The position numbers and the translations under genes are program-made. The notes under the pieces are model-generated. The model did not search any database. It saw nothing but the letters and a program-made list of their open reading frames with translations, and was not told the DNA's origin. 64,000 bases of DNA from positions 124,001 through 188,000 of the forward strand of contig JAENWT010000001.1 of the NCBI GenBank assembly GCA_016650125.1. Direction: 5' to 3'. Source of the stretch: Thermoleophilia bacterium (lineage in GTDB: Bacteria > Actinomycetota > Thermoleophilia > Solirubrobacterales > 70-9). Below, piece by piece: positions 47,278 to 57,118 of this stretch; the first letter of the stretch is position 1, and every line of letters starts with the position of its first letter.

Positions 47278-48459
47278 ATGCCCCGCACAGTGATTCTTTC
47301 GTCCGCACGCACACCCTTCGGCAAGATGGGTGGCGCCCTCGCTTCGGTCAACGCAGCTGAACTCGGCGGCGTCGCGATCAGTGGCGCCCTCGAGCGTTCC
47401 GGAGTCGCTCCCGACCAGGTCGAGCAGGTCTCGTTCGGTCAGGTCATCCAGGCCGGTCAGGGACAGATCCCATCGCGCCAGGCCCAGATCGCCGGCGGCA
47501 TCCCGAAGGAAGTCCCTTCGGAAACCGTGAACAAGGTCTGCGCCTCCGGCATGCGTGCCACCGGACTGATCGACCAGGCCATCCGAGCCGGTGACATCGA
47601 AGTCGGCCTCTCCGGCGGCATGGAGTCGATGAGCAACGCGCCGTACCTGCTCCCCGGCGCCCGCTCGGGTTTCCGGATGGGTGACGTCAAGGCGGTCGAT
47701 TCGATGACCCACGACGGATTGACCAACCCGTTCACCAACATGCAGATGATCAACGAGGCCAGCGGCGTCGCCAACGAGCTCGGCATCACCCGTGAAGAAA
47801 TGGACCGCTGGGCCGCCCGTTCGCATGAGCTGGCTGAGGCCGCCCGCGCCAACGGCACCCTGGGCGAGGAAATCGTCCCGGTGACGGTCAAAGGTCGCAA
47901 GGGCGACACCGTGGTCGACACGGACGAGGCGATCCGGCCGGAAGTCAGCGCCGAGAGCCTCTCGAAGCTGCGCGCGATCGGTGGCGACGACGCCAACCAC
48001 ACAGCCGGCAACGCCCCGGGGGTCAACGACGGGGCCGGTGCGCTGGTGCTCGCTTCCGAGGAGTGGGCCGAGGCAAACGGCAAGGAAGTGCTTGGCACGA
48101 TCATCGGCTACGGCCAGATCGGCGACGAGTACGCCTGCCTCGCCAAGACCCCGGCGCTGGCCGCCAAGGCCGCGCTCGACAAGGTCGGCAAGACCCCGGC
48201 GGACGTCGATCTCTGGGAAGTCAACGAAGCCTTTGCTTCGGTCTCGCTGAACACGATCAAGATGCTCGATCTCGACGAGGACAAGGTCAACGTCAACGGC
48301 GGAGCGGTCGCCCTCGGACATCCGATCGGCGCCTCGGGCGCCCGCTTGATCGGCGTGCTCGTCCGCGAGCTCAAGCGCCGCGGCGGAGGATTGGGTTGCG
48401 CCGCGATTTGCTCAGGCGGAGGCCAGGGCGATGCCATCCTGATCGAAGTCGCTCCTTAG
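47278..48459 (+). CDS. Acetyl-CoA C-acetyltransferase (thiolase)
   Basis: A 393-residue thiolase that condenses two acetyl-CoA or cleaves 3-ketoacyl-CoA. The acylated cysteine is in ETVNKVCASGMRATGLI. The C-terminal motifs NVNGGAVALGHPIGASGARLIGVLVREL and CSGGGQGDAILIE supply the catalytic histidine and second cysteine. Length and motifs fit biosynthetic or degradative thiolases alike. The ATG at 47278 follows GAAAGGCGG. It is a stand-alone gene, but the window's acyl-CoA dehydrogenase, ETF and mutase genes suggest a role in fatty-acid or branched-chain oxidation. Confidence 0.93.
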   Translation: MPRTVILSSARTPFGKMGGALASVNAAELGGVAISGALERSGVAPDQVEQVSFGQVIQAGQGQIPSRQAQIAGGIPKEVPSETVNKVCASGMRATGLIDQAIRAGDIEVGLSGGMESMSNAPYLLPGARSGFRMGDVKAVDSMTHDGLTNPFTNMQMINEASGVANELGITREEMDRWAARSHELAEAARANGTLGEEIVPVTVKGRKGDTVVDTDEAIRPEVSAESLSKLRAIGGDDANHTAGNAPGVNDGAGALVLASEEWAEANGKEVLGTIIGYGQIGDEYACLAKTPALAAKAALDKVGKTPADVDLWEVNEAFASVSLNTIKMLDLDEDKVNVNGGAVALGHPIGASGARLIGVLVRELKRRGGGLGCAAICSGGGQGDAILIEVAP

Positions 48460-48471
48460 AGAATCCCCGGG

Positions 48472-49398
48472 CTACCGGCGGTGCTGACGCTTCGGTTTCG
48501 GCACCGCGAAGTTCACTGACGAGGTCGCGCCGATGGCGTCAGCCTGGTCAGTGGGCGTGATCGAGAGGCGGAACCGGCCGGGGTTGAAGCGTTTGCCTTC
48601 GGCCCAGGTCTCGCTGCGCGGCTCCAGGGCGAACTGGTTCTCCCCGGCGGCGAGAGCGATCTGAGGCGGTCGTCCGGCGGCCCGGAGGCGGCCACAGGGC
48701 CGCTTCTTCCCACCGACGCAGCGTGACCAGGTTGCGGTGGTCGAGGCAGCCTCGGACGATTCGATGTCGACGATTACCGGCTTGCCCGGCTTGAGCTTCG
48801 GGTTGACTACGGTCAGGCCGGTGATCGCGGGCGAGGTCACGTCGCCACCGGCGCGATAGCTGTGGACGTTGAGCACGCCGACGTTGTTCCAGGGGCTGGT
48901 GTAGGCAACCTGGCGCGCGGCGTCGATCGCGATCCACGGCACGCCGTCGGGCAGGTAGTCGCGGTCGAGTTCGAACCGCGGGCCGGCCGGCTGGAGCGTG
49001 TCCGGGTCGTAGGCGACGATCGTCGAGTGCTCGTAGCTGGGCTTGCCTTCGATCGGGGCGTAGATGAGTCCGTTGTAGAAGTCGATGTCGCCGATGTGAG
49101 AGAGGCCTATTTGCAGGAGATCGAAAGGAATTCCTTCGATCGTGTTGTCGACCAGGACGTTCTCCATGCTCAAGTCCATCGAATGCAGGCCTGCATTCCA
49201 CGAGAAGAAGATTCTTTTGCCGTCGCTTGCCATCCCCTGGGATTTGCTGATGGCGTCGACGTTGTAAAACGAGTGAACGCCGGTCTGCTACCAGTTCGTG
49301 ACTGGCGTGGCGGCGGTGGCGCTGGACGATGTGCCAGCCACGGCTGCGGCAGTAACGAGCGCGATCGACAGCATCATTCTGGTCTTGATCCGAATCAT
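48472..49398 (-). pseudogene. Secreted beta-propeller-like protein gene interrupted by an in-frame TAG
   Basis: The minus strand from ATG 49398, preceded by AGGGAGG at a good distance, encodes a signal peptide (RMMLSIALVTAAAVAGTSSSATA) and then TPVTNW. A TAG stop follows at codon 37 (plus-strand positions 49288-49290). Reading continues in the same frame with QTGVHSFYNVDAISKSQGMASDGKRIFFSWNAGLHSMDLS and a further ~250 residues that look like a folded extracellular protein (IGDIDFYNGLIYAPIEGKPSYEHSTIVAYDPDTLQPAG). An internal ATG at 49233 could give a truncated protein without a signal. The gene is probably inactivated by a single base change, or the stop is a sequencing error. The function is unknown. 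Confidence 0.75.
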
Positions 49399-49444
49399 GC
49401 GGCGCCTCCCTTGGCAAAGTTTCCCTGTCTATAGCTTATGGGGC

Positions 49445-50203
49445 GTGACTGAATCCACCGAAGCAGCCTTCTTTGACCTCGACAAGACCCTGATGGCGGG
49501 GTCGTCCGGCATGGAGTTCGCACGGATCGCCCGCCGCCGCGGGCTGATCTCCCGGATGCAGATCCTCAGGTGGGGCCGGGACAACATGCGATACCGCCTC
49601 AAAGGCGCCACCGACGAAGAGACCGCTCAGGTCATGCAGGTCGCCAAGGAGACATTGGCCAACGTCACCGCCTCGGAGATCTCGAGGATGTGGCCCGAAG
49701 TCCTCGCGGGCATCCTGCCGCGGGTCTACCCGGAGATGCTGGCCGAGGTCTACCGGCATCAGGACGCCGGTCGTAAGACCTACATCGTCAGCGCTGCCGG
49801 TTCCGACATGGTCTCCTCATTGGCCGCCGTGCTCGGCATGGACGGGGGCATCGGAACCCGGTACGTCGTCAACGAAGACGGCGTTTATACCGGTGAGCTG
49901 GGCGGCCCCTTCGTCTATGGCCCCGGCAAGGTTCCGGAGATGAGGCGGATTGCCGAGGAGAACGGCATCGACCTCTCCGAGTCCTGGGCCTATTCCGATT
50001 CTGCCTCCGACCTGCCGATGCTCGAAGTGGTCGGGAACGCGGTCGCGGTCAACCCGGACGCGCCCCTGCTCGCCGCGGCGAAAGAGGGTGGCTGGCAGGT
50101 GATGCGCTTCGACCGGCTCGGGCGGAACCTCGCCGTGGCCGGCACGGTTGGCGCCGCGGTCCTGCTCGGCGGCCTCGGCAGCTGGCATTCCAAGCGCCGG
50201 TAG
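49445..50203 (+). CDS. HAD-IB family hydrolase (SerB/CicA-like phosphatase)
   Basis: A 252-residue haloacid-dehalogenase phosphatase of subfamily IB. Motif I is AAFFDLDKTLMAGSSGMEF, motif II is TYIVSAAGSDMV, and the late motif is SWAYSDSASDLPMLEVVGNAVAVNPD. The C-terminus ends in a short hydrophobic helix (LAVAGTVGAAVLLGGLGSW) that may anchor the protein to the membrane, as in several actinobacterial HAD-IB proteins next to lipid genes. GTG 49445 is the likely start; the longer frame reads into the divergent secreted-protein gene. The substrate is unknown, with phosphoserine, lysophosphatidate or another lipid phosphate possible. The mutase gene starts 17 bases downstream. Confidence 0.85.
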   Translation: MTESTEAAFFDLDKTLMAGSSGMEFARIARRRGLISRMQILRWGRDNMRYRLKGATDEETAQVMQVAKETLANVTASEISRMWPEVLAGILPRVYPEMLAEVYRHQDAGRKTYIVSAAGSDMVSSLAAVLGMDGGIGTRYVVNEDGVYTGELGGPFVYGPGKVPEMRRIAEENGIDLSESWAYSDSASDLPMLEVVGNAVAVNPDAPLLAAAKEGGWQVMRFDRLGRNLAVAGTVGAAVLLGGLGSWHSKRR

Positions 50204-50219
50204 GATCTGACCACAGATC

Positions 50220-51872
50220 ATGGAGCCCACCAAGACACCACCTGCCACCGAGTCCTCCGAAAGCGGCGCCACCGCCAAGGCGGCCGAATCTGCCGGCAAG
50301 GATTTCAGGACGATGTCTGGCAAGCCGGTCAAGGCCAGCTACGGGCCCGAGGACGTGAAGGGTGACGCCGCGGTCAAGATCGGCGAGCCCGGCCAGTACC
50401 CATTCACCCGTGGTCCCTACGAGTCGATGTACCGCGGCCGTAACTGGACGATGCGCCAGTTCGCCGGCTTCGGCACGGTCGAGGAGACCAACGAGCGCTT
50501 CCAGTATCTGCTCGAGCACGGCCAGACCGGACTTTCGACCGCCTTCGACATGCCGACCCTGATGGGCTACGACTCGGACCATGCGCGTTCGCTCGGGGAA
50601 GTCGGCCGCGAGGGTGTCGCCGTCGACACGCTCGACGACATGGAAGTCCTGTTCCAGGGCATCCCTCTCGACGAAGTCAGCACTTCGATGACGATCAACG
50701 CCCCGGCCGCGATCCTGCTCGCCTTTTACGTGCTGGTCGGCGAACGGCAGGGAGTGAGCCCGGAGAAGCTCGCCGGCACGATCCAGACCGACATCCTCAA
50801 GGAGTACATCGCCCAGAAGGAATGGTGCTTCCCGGTCGAGCCGGCGATGCGCCTGGTCACCGACATGGTTGAGTACTGCACCGAGGAGATGCCGCGCTGG
50901 CACCCGATCTCGATCTCCGGCTACCACATCCGCGAAGCCGGATCGACCGCCGCGCAGGAGCTCGCCTTCACCCTCAAGAACGGATTCACCTACGTCGAAC
51001 GGGCGATCGAGCGCGGGATCGACGTCGACGACTTCGCGCCGCGTCTCTCGTTCTTCTTCAACGCCCACATCGACTTCTTCGAGGAGATCGCGAAGTACCG
51101 CGCCGCCCGCCGCATCTGGGCCCGCGAGCTGAAGGAGACCTACGGCGCAAAGAAGCCGGAGTCGATGCGCCTGCGCTTCCACACCCAGACGGCCGGCGTT
51201 TCGCTCACCGCCCAGCAGCCGCTCAACAACATCGTGCGCACCGCGATCGAAGCCCTGGCCGGAGTGCTCGGCGGCACCCAGTCGCTCCACACCAACTCAT
51301 TCGACGAAGCGCTCGCCCTGCCGACCGAAGAAGCGGTGCGTGTGGCGCTCAGGACCCAGCAGATCATCAGTCATGAGACCGGTGTGACCAGCACCGCCGA
51401 CCCGCTCGGCGGCTCGTATTTCGTCGAAGCGCTGACCGACGAGCTCGAAGCCGAGGCTTACGATTATTTCCGCCGCATCGACGAGCTCGGCGGCATGGTC
51501 GAAGCGGTCCGGCAGAACTTCCCGCAGCGTGAGATCGGTGAGGCCGCCTTCACCTTCCAGCGCGAGCTCGACGACGGTGAACGCACCATCGTCGGCGTCA
51601 ACCGGTACCAGCATGAAGAAGAGGAAGTGCCGCTTCTCCACATCGACCCGGCGCTCGAGCAACGGCAGGTCGAACGACTTCAGAAAACCAAAACCGAGCG
51701 TGATTCGGCCGAGGTCGAGGCGGCGCTGGCCGAGCTGAAGCGCGTGGCCGAAGGTGACGGAAACCTGATGTACCCGATCACCACCGCCGCCCGGGCCCGG
51801 GTCACCGAGGGTGAGATGGTCGAAGCGATGCAGGAAGTCTTCGGCACCTACACCGAGACGCCCGTCTTTTGA
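50220..51872 (+). CDS. Methylmalonyl-CoA mutase family, large (substrate-binding) subunit
   Basis: A 550-residue acyl-CoA mutase alpha subunit that forms the TIM barrel around adenosylcobalamin. [60 protein letters not shown] and [29 protein letters not shown] are the family cores. [49 protein letters not shown] lines the channel. The B12 domain is on a separate gene, as in archaeal and many actinobacterial mutases. Isobutyryl-, 2-hydroxyisobutyryl- and ethylmalonyl-CoA mutases share this form, and I cannot fix the substrate from memory of the specificity residues. MeaB at 40146 supports a methylmalonyl-CoA-type role. The N-terminal ~35 residues are low in complexity. Confidence 0.9.
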   Translation: MEPTKTPPATESSESGATAKAAESAGKDFRTMSGKPVKASYGPEDVKGDAAVKIGEPGQYPFTRGPYESMYRGRNWTMRQFAGFGTVEETNERFQYLLEHGQTGLSTAFDMPTLMGYDSDHARSLGEVGREGVAVDTLDDMEVLFQGIPLDEVSTSMTINAPAAILLAFYVLVGERQGVSPEKLAGTIQTDILKEYIAQKEWCFPVEPAMRLVTDMVEYCTEEMPRWHPISISGYHIREAGSTAAQELAFTLKNGFTYVERAIERGIDVDDFAPRLSFFFNAHIDFFEEIAKYRAARRIWARELKETYGAKKPESMRLRFHTQTAGVSLTAQQPLNNIVRTAIEALAGVLGGTQSLHTNSFDEALALPTEEAVRVALRTQQIISHETGVTSTADPLGGSYFVEALTDELEAEAYDYFRRIDELGGMVEAVRQNFPQREIGEAAFTFQRELDDGERTIVGVNRYQHEEEEVPLLHIDPALEQRQVERLQKTKTERDSAEVEAALAELKRVAEGDGNLMYPITTAARARVTEGEMVEAMQEVFGTYTETPVF

Positions 51873-52303
51873 GCGCTGTCGCCGAGCCGCCGGTCGAGCA
51901 CAAGATCCGGGTGGTGGTCGCCAAGCCCGGCCTCGACGGCCACGACCGTGGCGCCAAGATCATCGCCCGGGCCCTGCGCGACTCGGGCATGGAGGTCATC
52001 TACACCGGCCTCCACCAGACGCCCGAACAGATCGCCGAAACCGTGATCCAGGAGGACGCCGACGCGATCGGCGTCTCGATCCTGTCCGGGGCGCATATGA
52101 CCCTGGTCCCGAAGATCGTCGAGCTGCTCGAGGCCCAGGGGGTCGACGATGTGCTGATCACCGTTGGCGGCACGATCCCGACCAAGGACATCGAAGCCTT
52201 GAAGGAGATGGGAGTCTCCGGAGTCTTCACCCCGGGCTCACCGACCGACGACATCGTCGAGTTCATCCGCAACGGCGTCACGAAAGACCGCAAGCTTGAT
52301 TGA
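51869..52303 (+). CDS. Cobalamin-binding subunit of the acyl-CoA mutase
   Basis: A 144-residue B12-binding domain protein. [45 protein letters not shown] contains the DGHDRG motif whose histidine replaces the lower axial ligand of cobalamin. [18 protein letters not shown] and [27 protein letters not shown] complete the fold. It starts at a TTG that overlaps the stop of the large-subunit gene (TTGA), so the two subunits are made in step. Confidence 0.93.
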   Translation: MSAVAEPPVEHKIRVVVAKPGLDGHDRGAKIIARALRDSGMEVIYTGLHQTPEQIAETVIQEDADAIGVSILSGAHMTLVPKIVELLEAQGVDDVLITVGGTIPTKDIEALKEMGVSGVFTPGSPTDDIVEFIRNGVTKDRKLD

Positions 52304-53390
52304 CGTCTTCGGTCTGACGGACTGTGGCAACGAAGAAGACCTGTCCCAGGCCGAGATGGTGGCGGGACGCATCGCCGAATTCATCGGCAAGGCCGAGAAG
52401 ACTCTCGTCCTGGCGCTCTACGACATCAGGATCCCGGACCCGATCGGCAAGATCGTCGCCGATGCCTTCAGGGACGCGGCGGCGCGTGGGGTGGAGGTCC
52501 GTCTGGCCTACAACGATGTGACCGGGGACCACGAAGCCGGCAACTTCCTGCCGGCCGTCCACCCGCCGCCCGAGACCAACCCCGAAATCCTCGCCGAGCT
52601 GCCGATCGAGACCAAGGGCATCTCCGGAGTCCCGGACCTGATGCACCACAAGTACATGGTGCGCGACGAGGCGGCCGTCTGGACCGGATCGGCCAACTGG
52701 TCGATCTATTCCTGGACCCGCCAGGAGAACGTGCTGGCGATCGTCGAGTCGCCGGAGCTTGCCCGCGAGTTCCGGGAGAACTTCGAGGAGCTATGGCAGT
52801 CCGGGGACGTGGACCGCAGCGGACGCGGCGATCCCAATCCGATCCAGGTCGGCGACGCCACGATCCGGGCCTGGTTCACTCCCGGGCACGGCGAGGCGCT
52901 TGCCCAGCGCATCGCCACCCGGCTCGGCACTGCCGAGCGCCGGATCCGGATTGCTTCACCCGTCCTCACCTCGGCGCCGATCCTCGGCACCCTGGCCGAA
53001 TACGGGGACCGCCGCGAGTTTGACATCGCCGGCGTTATCGACGAGCCACAGACCGACCGGGTCTTCGAGCAGTGGGCGACCACCCACTCGAAGTGGAAGA
53101 TCCCGCTGCTGGCCAAGGTCCTTGCCTCGCTGCCGTTCGCCGGCAAGAACTCGGTGCCGTGGGGCACCGCCGAACTGCGCAACTTCATGCACGCGAAAGT
53201 CACGGTCGCCGACGACACAGTCTTCATGGGCTCGTTCAACCTTTCCCGCTCGGGAGAAGAGAACGCCGAGAACATGATCGAGATCGAGGATGCCGGGGCT
53301 GCACAAATCATGGCCGACTTCATCGATCAGACGCGGGCGAAATATCCACCCTCTTCGGTGCCGGGGGCCGCTACGGAACATCAGGGGTAA
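52296..53390 (+). CDS. Phospholipase D-like protein with two HKD motifs
   Basis: A 364-residue PLD-superfamily protein. The two catalytic motifs are [20 protein letters not shown] and [28 protein letters not shown], both with the HxKx4D pattern, so the enzyme looks active on a phosphodiester (phospholipid or nucleic acid). No signal peptide or membrane span is seen. The only suitable start is a TTG at 52296, inside the end of the B12-subunit gene; this tight overlap with a mutase operon is odd and probably reflects compact gene packing. The family includes cardiolipin synthases and nucleases, and the substrate is not clear. Confidence 0.85.
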   Translation: MIDVFGLTDCGNEEDLSQAEMVAGRIAEFIGKAEKTLVLALYDIRIPDPIGKIVADAFRDAAARGVEVRLAYNDVTGDHEAGNFLPAVHPPPETNPEILAELPIETKGISGVPDLMHHKYMVRDEAAVWTGSANWSIYSWTRQENVLAIVESPELAREFRENFEELWQSGDVDRSGRGDPNPIQVGDATIRAWFTPGHGEALAQRIATRLGTAERRIRIASPVLTSAPILGTLAEYGDRREFDIAGVIDEPQTDRVFEQWATTHSKWKIPLLAKVLASLPFAGKNSVPWGTAELRNFMHAKVTVADDTVFMGSFNLSRSGEENAENMIEIEDAGAAQIMADFIDQTRAKYPPSSVPGAATEHQG

Positions 53391-53454
53391 CTGGTACAAC
53401 CTCTTTTCTTGATCGCTCTATTGTTGTTCGAGAATCGACCCGAGGAGAATTGGC

Positions 53455-55350
53455 GTGCCGAGCTGCTGTCGAAAAATTCTGTCGTTCCTGGTCATCTGCC
53501 TGGGATCTTTTGCCCTGCTGGGTGCCGCCACGGCATCAGCGCAATGCACGATTCTTCCGGGGGGAACCCTGGGCGAAGAAGAGCCGCCTCCCGTTCCTGA
53601 CCGGGCCGGATCCCCCGAAGACACCGGGCCGGGTGCGAAGGGGGCCAACCCGACGATCAACGGTCTGCCGGACCGGGTCGACCTCAAGACCTCGCAGCTT
53701 TCCAGTAACCGCAATTACTACTTCGGCCTTCGCGACGGCAAGCTCTACGTGAAGCCGAACTTCGAACGTACCGGCAAGCGCGGCCAGTGGGAGCACGTTG
53801 AAACGCCGGCCTGCCTCGACGGTGACATCAAGTCGATCGGTGCCGATGACGACGAACTGATCGCGATCAGCTCCGACAAGGCGATCTTCGGCATGGACCA
53901 GGCCCTGTCGATACCGTCGCGCTTCAATTGGACCTCGCGCTGGGGCTTCCCGTTCTGGCAAGGCCCTGGGTTCACTATTCCCGCGGACTCGCCGGTCTGG
54001 AGCTGGACCGTGATCTCGCCCCGTGAATCCGAGTACTGGGTCGACCCGGTCGGCAACAAGCATGAAGTCGGCGAAGGCAAGGTCTCTCACATCCTCAGCG
54101 TGAGCAAGAACCGCCAGCACATCACCATGAACGACCCCTGGCTGCCGCGTGACCGCAGCTATGAGATCTGCACACCGCTCAGGGGCGGACTCGAGGTTCA
54201 GAACCTTAGTTCCAGCGGCTCGGTGCTGTTCGCGGTCGACCGGTTCGGCGACCTTTACACCCGGCTCTGGGATTTCGACATCGCCGGCCTCGACAATCTC
54301 TTCTTCCGTTACTCGTATGAAGACCAGCGCGGTGTGGCTGACCCGGCAATCCAGCTGCCAGGGGCCCACTGGGTCCGGCAGCCGAAGGTTCCGGGCCGGA
54401 TCACCGACCTGATCAGCATCACCACCGAGGGCCGGGGAACCGAGCACCGGACCCTGCGGGTCGAAGGCAGAGACAAAGCCGGCCGCCCGGGTTTCTGGGA
54501 AAAGGATCTATACGAACTCGACGCACCCGGGGCCTGGAAGTTCACCTCGACCCCGAAGGCGAAGCTCCTCGGCAAGCCGATCACCAACCCCGCCGGGGAT
54601 GCGAGCCGGCGTGCGTCCGGCAAGACCGATGACGCCCGCTACGTCCTGAGCGACGGCGACTTTTCGGGAGAGATCCCCGACTTCAACCTCTCCTGCAACC
54701 TCTCCGTTCTCCGGGTGAACCTGCCCGGCGGTGAGCTGCTCGACCTCGATCTTCACCTCGATGACCAGATCCGGGTCGTGCCCCGGTCCCGTGGACTCGA
54801 CGACGAGCCACGCCAGGTAGCGGGCACGATCGAGGTCACCGACCGGGCGCGAACGGTGGCTGAGAAGAACCCTGCCGCGAAGCAGTTCATCGTTGACCAC
54901 TTCGGTGCCGCGCGATTCACTCCGGCAATGATCGAGGCGACCACGAACGAGATCTCGATTCCGTCACTGGGCTGGAAGTTCAGCCGCCAGGCCGCTCCCG
55001 CCGGAGGCATATGCGTGGCCGACCCCGGATTCGAGGCGATCAGCGTCAAGACCAGCGGCCGCAAGCTGCGCTTCAAATTGACAACAGCCACCGAAAGTCC
55101 GGCCTTCATCGAGTTCAGCCGGATGGGCAAATCCGGGAGTGCGAAAGTGGTCAAACGGCTGGTCCGCACGGGCACCTTCACGTGGAAGGACCGGCGCCCG
55201 AGGCGGGCCGACGGCAGGTACCGGGTTTCGGTCTCCAGCATGGGTCGCGGTGGACGCAAGGACACCCGGGCGTTCGCTTACAAGCGCAAGAACAACCGCA
55301 ACTCGGGCCTGGTCCGCATCAAGCGGTACGGCTCCGCTTGTACGCAGTGA
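53455..55350 (+). CDS. Large secreted protein of unknown function
   Basis: A 631-residue exported protein. Its signal peptide (KILSFLVICLGSFALLGAATASA) is followed by a cysteine-containing linker rich in proline and glycine. Next comes a ~300-residue region of repeated beta elements with many W-D and Y-D pairs (LRDGKLYVKPNF, ELIAISSDKAIFGM, RFGDLYTRLWDFD), suggestive of a beta-propeller. The C-terminal part (SVKTSGRKLRFKLTTATESPAFIEFSRMGKSGSAKVVKRL...ADGRYRVSVSSMGRGGRK) looks like an immunoglobulin-like module common in Thermoleophilia. The GTG start has GAGGAGA seven bases upstream. It overlaps the next membrane-protein gene by four bases. The function is not known. Confidence 0.75.
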   Translation: MPSCCRKILSFLVICLGSFALLGAATASAQCTILPGGTLGEEEPPPVPDRAGSPEDTGPGAKGANPTINGLPDRVDLKTSQLSSNRNYYFGLRDGKLYVKPNFERTGKRGQWEHVETPACLDGDIKSIGADDDELIAISSDKAIFGMDQALSIPSRFNWTSRWGFPFWQGPGFTIPADSPVWSWTVISPRESEYWVDPVGNKHEVGEGKVSHILSVSKNRQHITMNDPWLPRDRSYEICTPLRGGLEVQNLSSSGSVLFAVDRFGDLYTRLWDFDIAGLDNLFFRYSYEDQRGVADPAIQLPGAHWVRQPKVPGRITDLISITTEGRGTEHRTLRVEGRDKAGRPGFWEKDLYELDAPGAWKFTSTPKAKLLGKPITNPAGDASRRASGKTDDARYVLSDGDFSGEIPDFNLSCNLSVLRVNLPGGELLDLDLHLDDQIRVVPRSRGLDDEPRQVAGTIEVTDRARTVAEKNPAAKQFIVDHFGAARFTPAMIEATTNEISIPSLGWKFSRQAAPAGGICVADPGFEAISVKTSGRKLRFKLTTATESPAFIEFSRMGKSGSAKVVKRLVRTGTFTWKDRRPRRADGRYRVSVSSMGRGGRKDTRAFAYKRKNNRNSGLVRIKRYGSACTQ

Positions 55351-56021
55351 GCAGCGCGACCCTGATTGTCTCGCAGGTCTTCTCGGTAGTCCCGGACTTC
55401 GTGCGGGAGGCCCAGTCGATACTGCGCGACGGCAGTACTTTCCAGTGGTCAACCGTGGCCCTGCTCGGGCTGGTGACCTACGTCTATTCGGTCGAAATCG
55501 AGCGGCGGCGATGGGACATCATCCTGGCCGGACTGGCCTTTTCGATGATGGACCTCTTCAATGAGATGGTCAACTCGGCGATCTTTCACGCCACCGACCG
55601 GGCACCTCTGTGGACGGTAACCGGCGACACGAGCTTCCTGATCTTCATCGGTTTCACGATCGAGATCCTGTTCCTGTTTGCCGTGCTCGGTGTTGCCTTC
55701 GTAAAGCAGCTGCCTTCCGACCCCAAGGCGAAGATCCTCGGCGTGAACAACCGTCTCGCGCTCGTCCTCGGGTTCTCGGTGATCTGTGTGATCATCGAGC
55801 TCTTCCTCGTGTCGACCGGCTACTTTCACTGGGAATACTGGTGGTGGAACGAGCCGTTCATCCCGCTGATCGTGATCTTCGGTTATGGCACCTTCTTCGG
55901 GGTCGCGGCCTGGGTCTTCGATATGGGCAAGAACCATCGCCGTCAGGTCAAGGTGGTTGGATCGATGGCCGCGGTCAACCTCGTCCTGGGATTGTCTCTG
56001 GGTCTCGCCAGCTGGCTCTGA
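55347..56021 (+). CDS. Integral membrane protein of unknown function
   Basis: A 224-residue protein with about six hydrophobic helices (STVALLGLVTYVYSVEI, WDIILAGLAFSMMDLFNEMV, FLIFIGFTIEILFLFAVLGVAFV, LALVLGFSVICVIIELFLV, PLIVIFGYGTFFGVAAWVF, SMAAVNLVLGLSLGLASWL). An aromatic loop STGYFHWEYWWWNEPF lies between helices 4 and 5, and there are conserved-looking acidic residues in helix 2. I do not recognise the family. GTG 55347 overlaps the stop of the secreted-protein gene (GTGA), so the two are co-translated and may form a surface complex. Confidence 0.65.
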   Translation: MSSATLIVSQVFSVVPDFVREAQSILRDGSTFQWSTVALLGLVTYVYSVEIERRRWDIILAGLAFSMMDLFNEMVNSAIFHATDRAPLWTVTGDTSFLIFIGFTIEILFLFAVLGVAFVKQLPSDPKAKILGVNNRLALVLGFSVICVIIELFLVSTGYFHWEYWWWNEPFIPLIVIFGYGTFFGVAAWVFDMGKNHRRQVKVVGSMAAVNLVLGLSLGLASWL

Positions 56022-56052
56022 TCCCCCGGTGAGCCTGCCCTTGAAGATCTGA

Positions 56053-57024
56053 ATGGCGCTTTTCGGACGAAAACTGGCCGAATTCGTCGATCAGGGGATG
56101 GATTTCGCGGTGGTGCCTGGCTTCAGCGCGATCGGCTACCGGGCCCGGAAGCGGATGTTCTCCTGGCAGCCGGTCTGGCTCGAAGGGCGGACCGTCATGG
56201 TCACCGGTGCCAACTCGGGACTCGGCAAGGCGGCGGCGCTCGACCTCGCCCGGTGCGGAGCCGAAGTCCACATGGTCTGTCGCAACCGGGAGAAGGGTGA
56301 ATCCGCAAGGGACGAAATAGCCAACCTGTCCGGAGCGGAGCCGACCCTTCACATCTGCGACCTGTCCGATCTCGAATCGATCCGTACTTTCGCGCGGGAG
56401 TTCCTCGAGGCCGACGAGGACCTGGACGTACTGATCAACAACGCCGGTGTGATGCCGCCGGAGCGCGAGCACACCAACGACGGATTCGAGCTGACCTTCG
56501 CGACCAACGTGCTCGGGCCCTTCCTCCTGACCGAGTTGCTGATGGATCGCCTGAAAGAAAGCGACGACGGCCGGGTGGTCACGATGTCGTCGGGTGGCAT
56601 GTACTCCAGCGGTTTCAACCTCGACGACCCGCAACTCGACCGGCGCGACTATTCACCGACTGCCTTCTACGCCCAGGCCAAGCGGGCCGAGGTGATGCTC
56701 AGCGAGGAATGGAACCGCAGGCATTCCCCGGCAGGCCCCATCTTCTATTCGGTACACCCGGGCTGGGCGGTCACTCCCGGCATGAGCAAGGCCCTGCCGG
56801 GTTTTCACCGGGTTCTAGGCCCGATCCTGCGGACACCGGCCGAAGGTGCCGATACGGCCGTCTGGTTGTGCGGTGCCGCTCCCGAAGACGCTCCGGGCGG
56901 CGAATTCTTCGAAGACAGGACCCCCCGGCCGAAGTATCGGATCCCCCGAACCAGGGAGTCTCCGGAGGACCGCAGGAAGCTGTACGAGCTTTGTCAGGAA
57001 CTGACCGGAATCACGCCCGATTGA
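56053..57024 (+). CDS. Short-chain dehydrogenase, DHRS12-like
   Basis: A 323-residue classical SDR. TVMVTGANSGLGKAAALDLARCGAEVHMVCRN is the NADP-binding motif near residues 46-77. LINNAGVM follows, and the active-site YAQAKRA carries the YxxxK pair. The N-terminal extension FSAIGYRARKRMFSW and the C-terminal GGEFFEDRTPRPKYRI resemble the DHRS12-like branch found in vertebrates and actinobacteria. The substrate is unknown. Its stop codon lies inside a dyad upstream of etfB. Confidence 0.87.
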   Translation: MALFGRKLAEFVDQGMDFAVVPGFSAIGYRARKRMFSWQPVWLEGRTVMVTGANSGLGKAAALDLARCGAEVHMVCRNREKGESARDEIANLSGAEPTLHICDLSDLESIRTFAREFLEADEDLDVLINNAGVMPPEREHTNDGFELTFATNVLGPFLLTELLMDRLKESDDGRVVTMSSGGMYSSGFNLDDPQLDRRDYSPTAFYAQAKRAEVMLSEEWNRRHSPAGPIFYSVHPGWAVTPGMSKALPGFHRVLGPILRTPAEGADTAVWLCGAAPEDAPGGEFFEDRTPRPKYRIPRTRESPEDRRKLYELCQELTGITPD

Positions 57025-57036
57025 CTGGTCAGTCAA
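57021..57036. promoter_or_regulatory. Palindromic operator upstream of etfBA
   Basis: TTGACTG-gt-CAGTCAA is a perfect 7-bp inverted repeat, of the size and style bound by TetR-family regulators of fatty-acid genes. A -10-like TAAGAT lies at 57054-57059, so a bound regulator would cover the -35 position. No regulator gene is adjacent. The rest of the 57025-57118 gap holds only the etfB ribosome-binding site. Confidence 0.45.
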
Positions 57037-57118
57037 CTTTTGTCCACAGTCGGTAAGATTCCGCACCTGCATCCGTTTTTCGGCTCACCAACTCACCCCC
57101 CCTAAGAGGAGGCTTCAC

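Noticed and set aside
45551-47314. Two 580-residue frames over the pepA region, one on each strand
   Set aside because: The plus-strand frame is the shadow of pepA. The minus-strand frame past 47017 reads through inverted repeat D and the thiolase start, and lacks conserved sequence.
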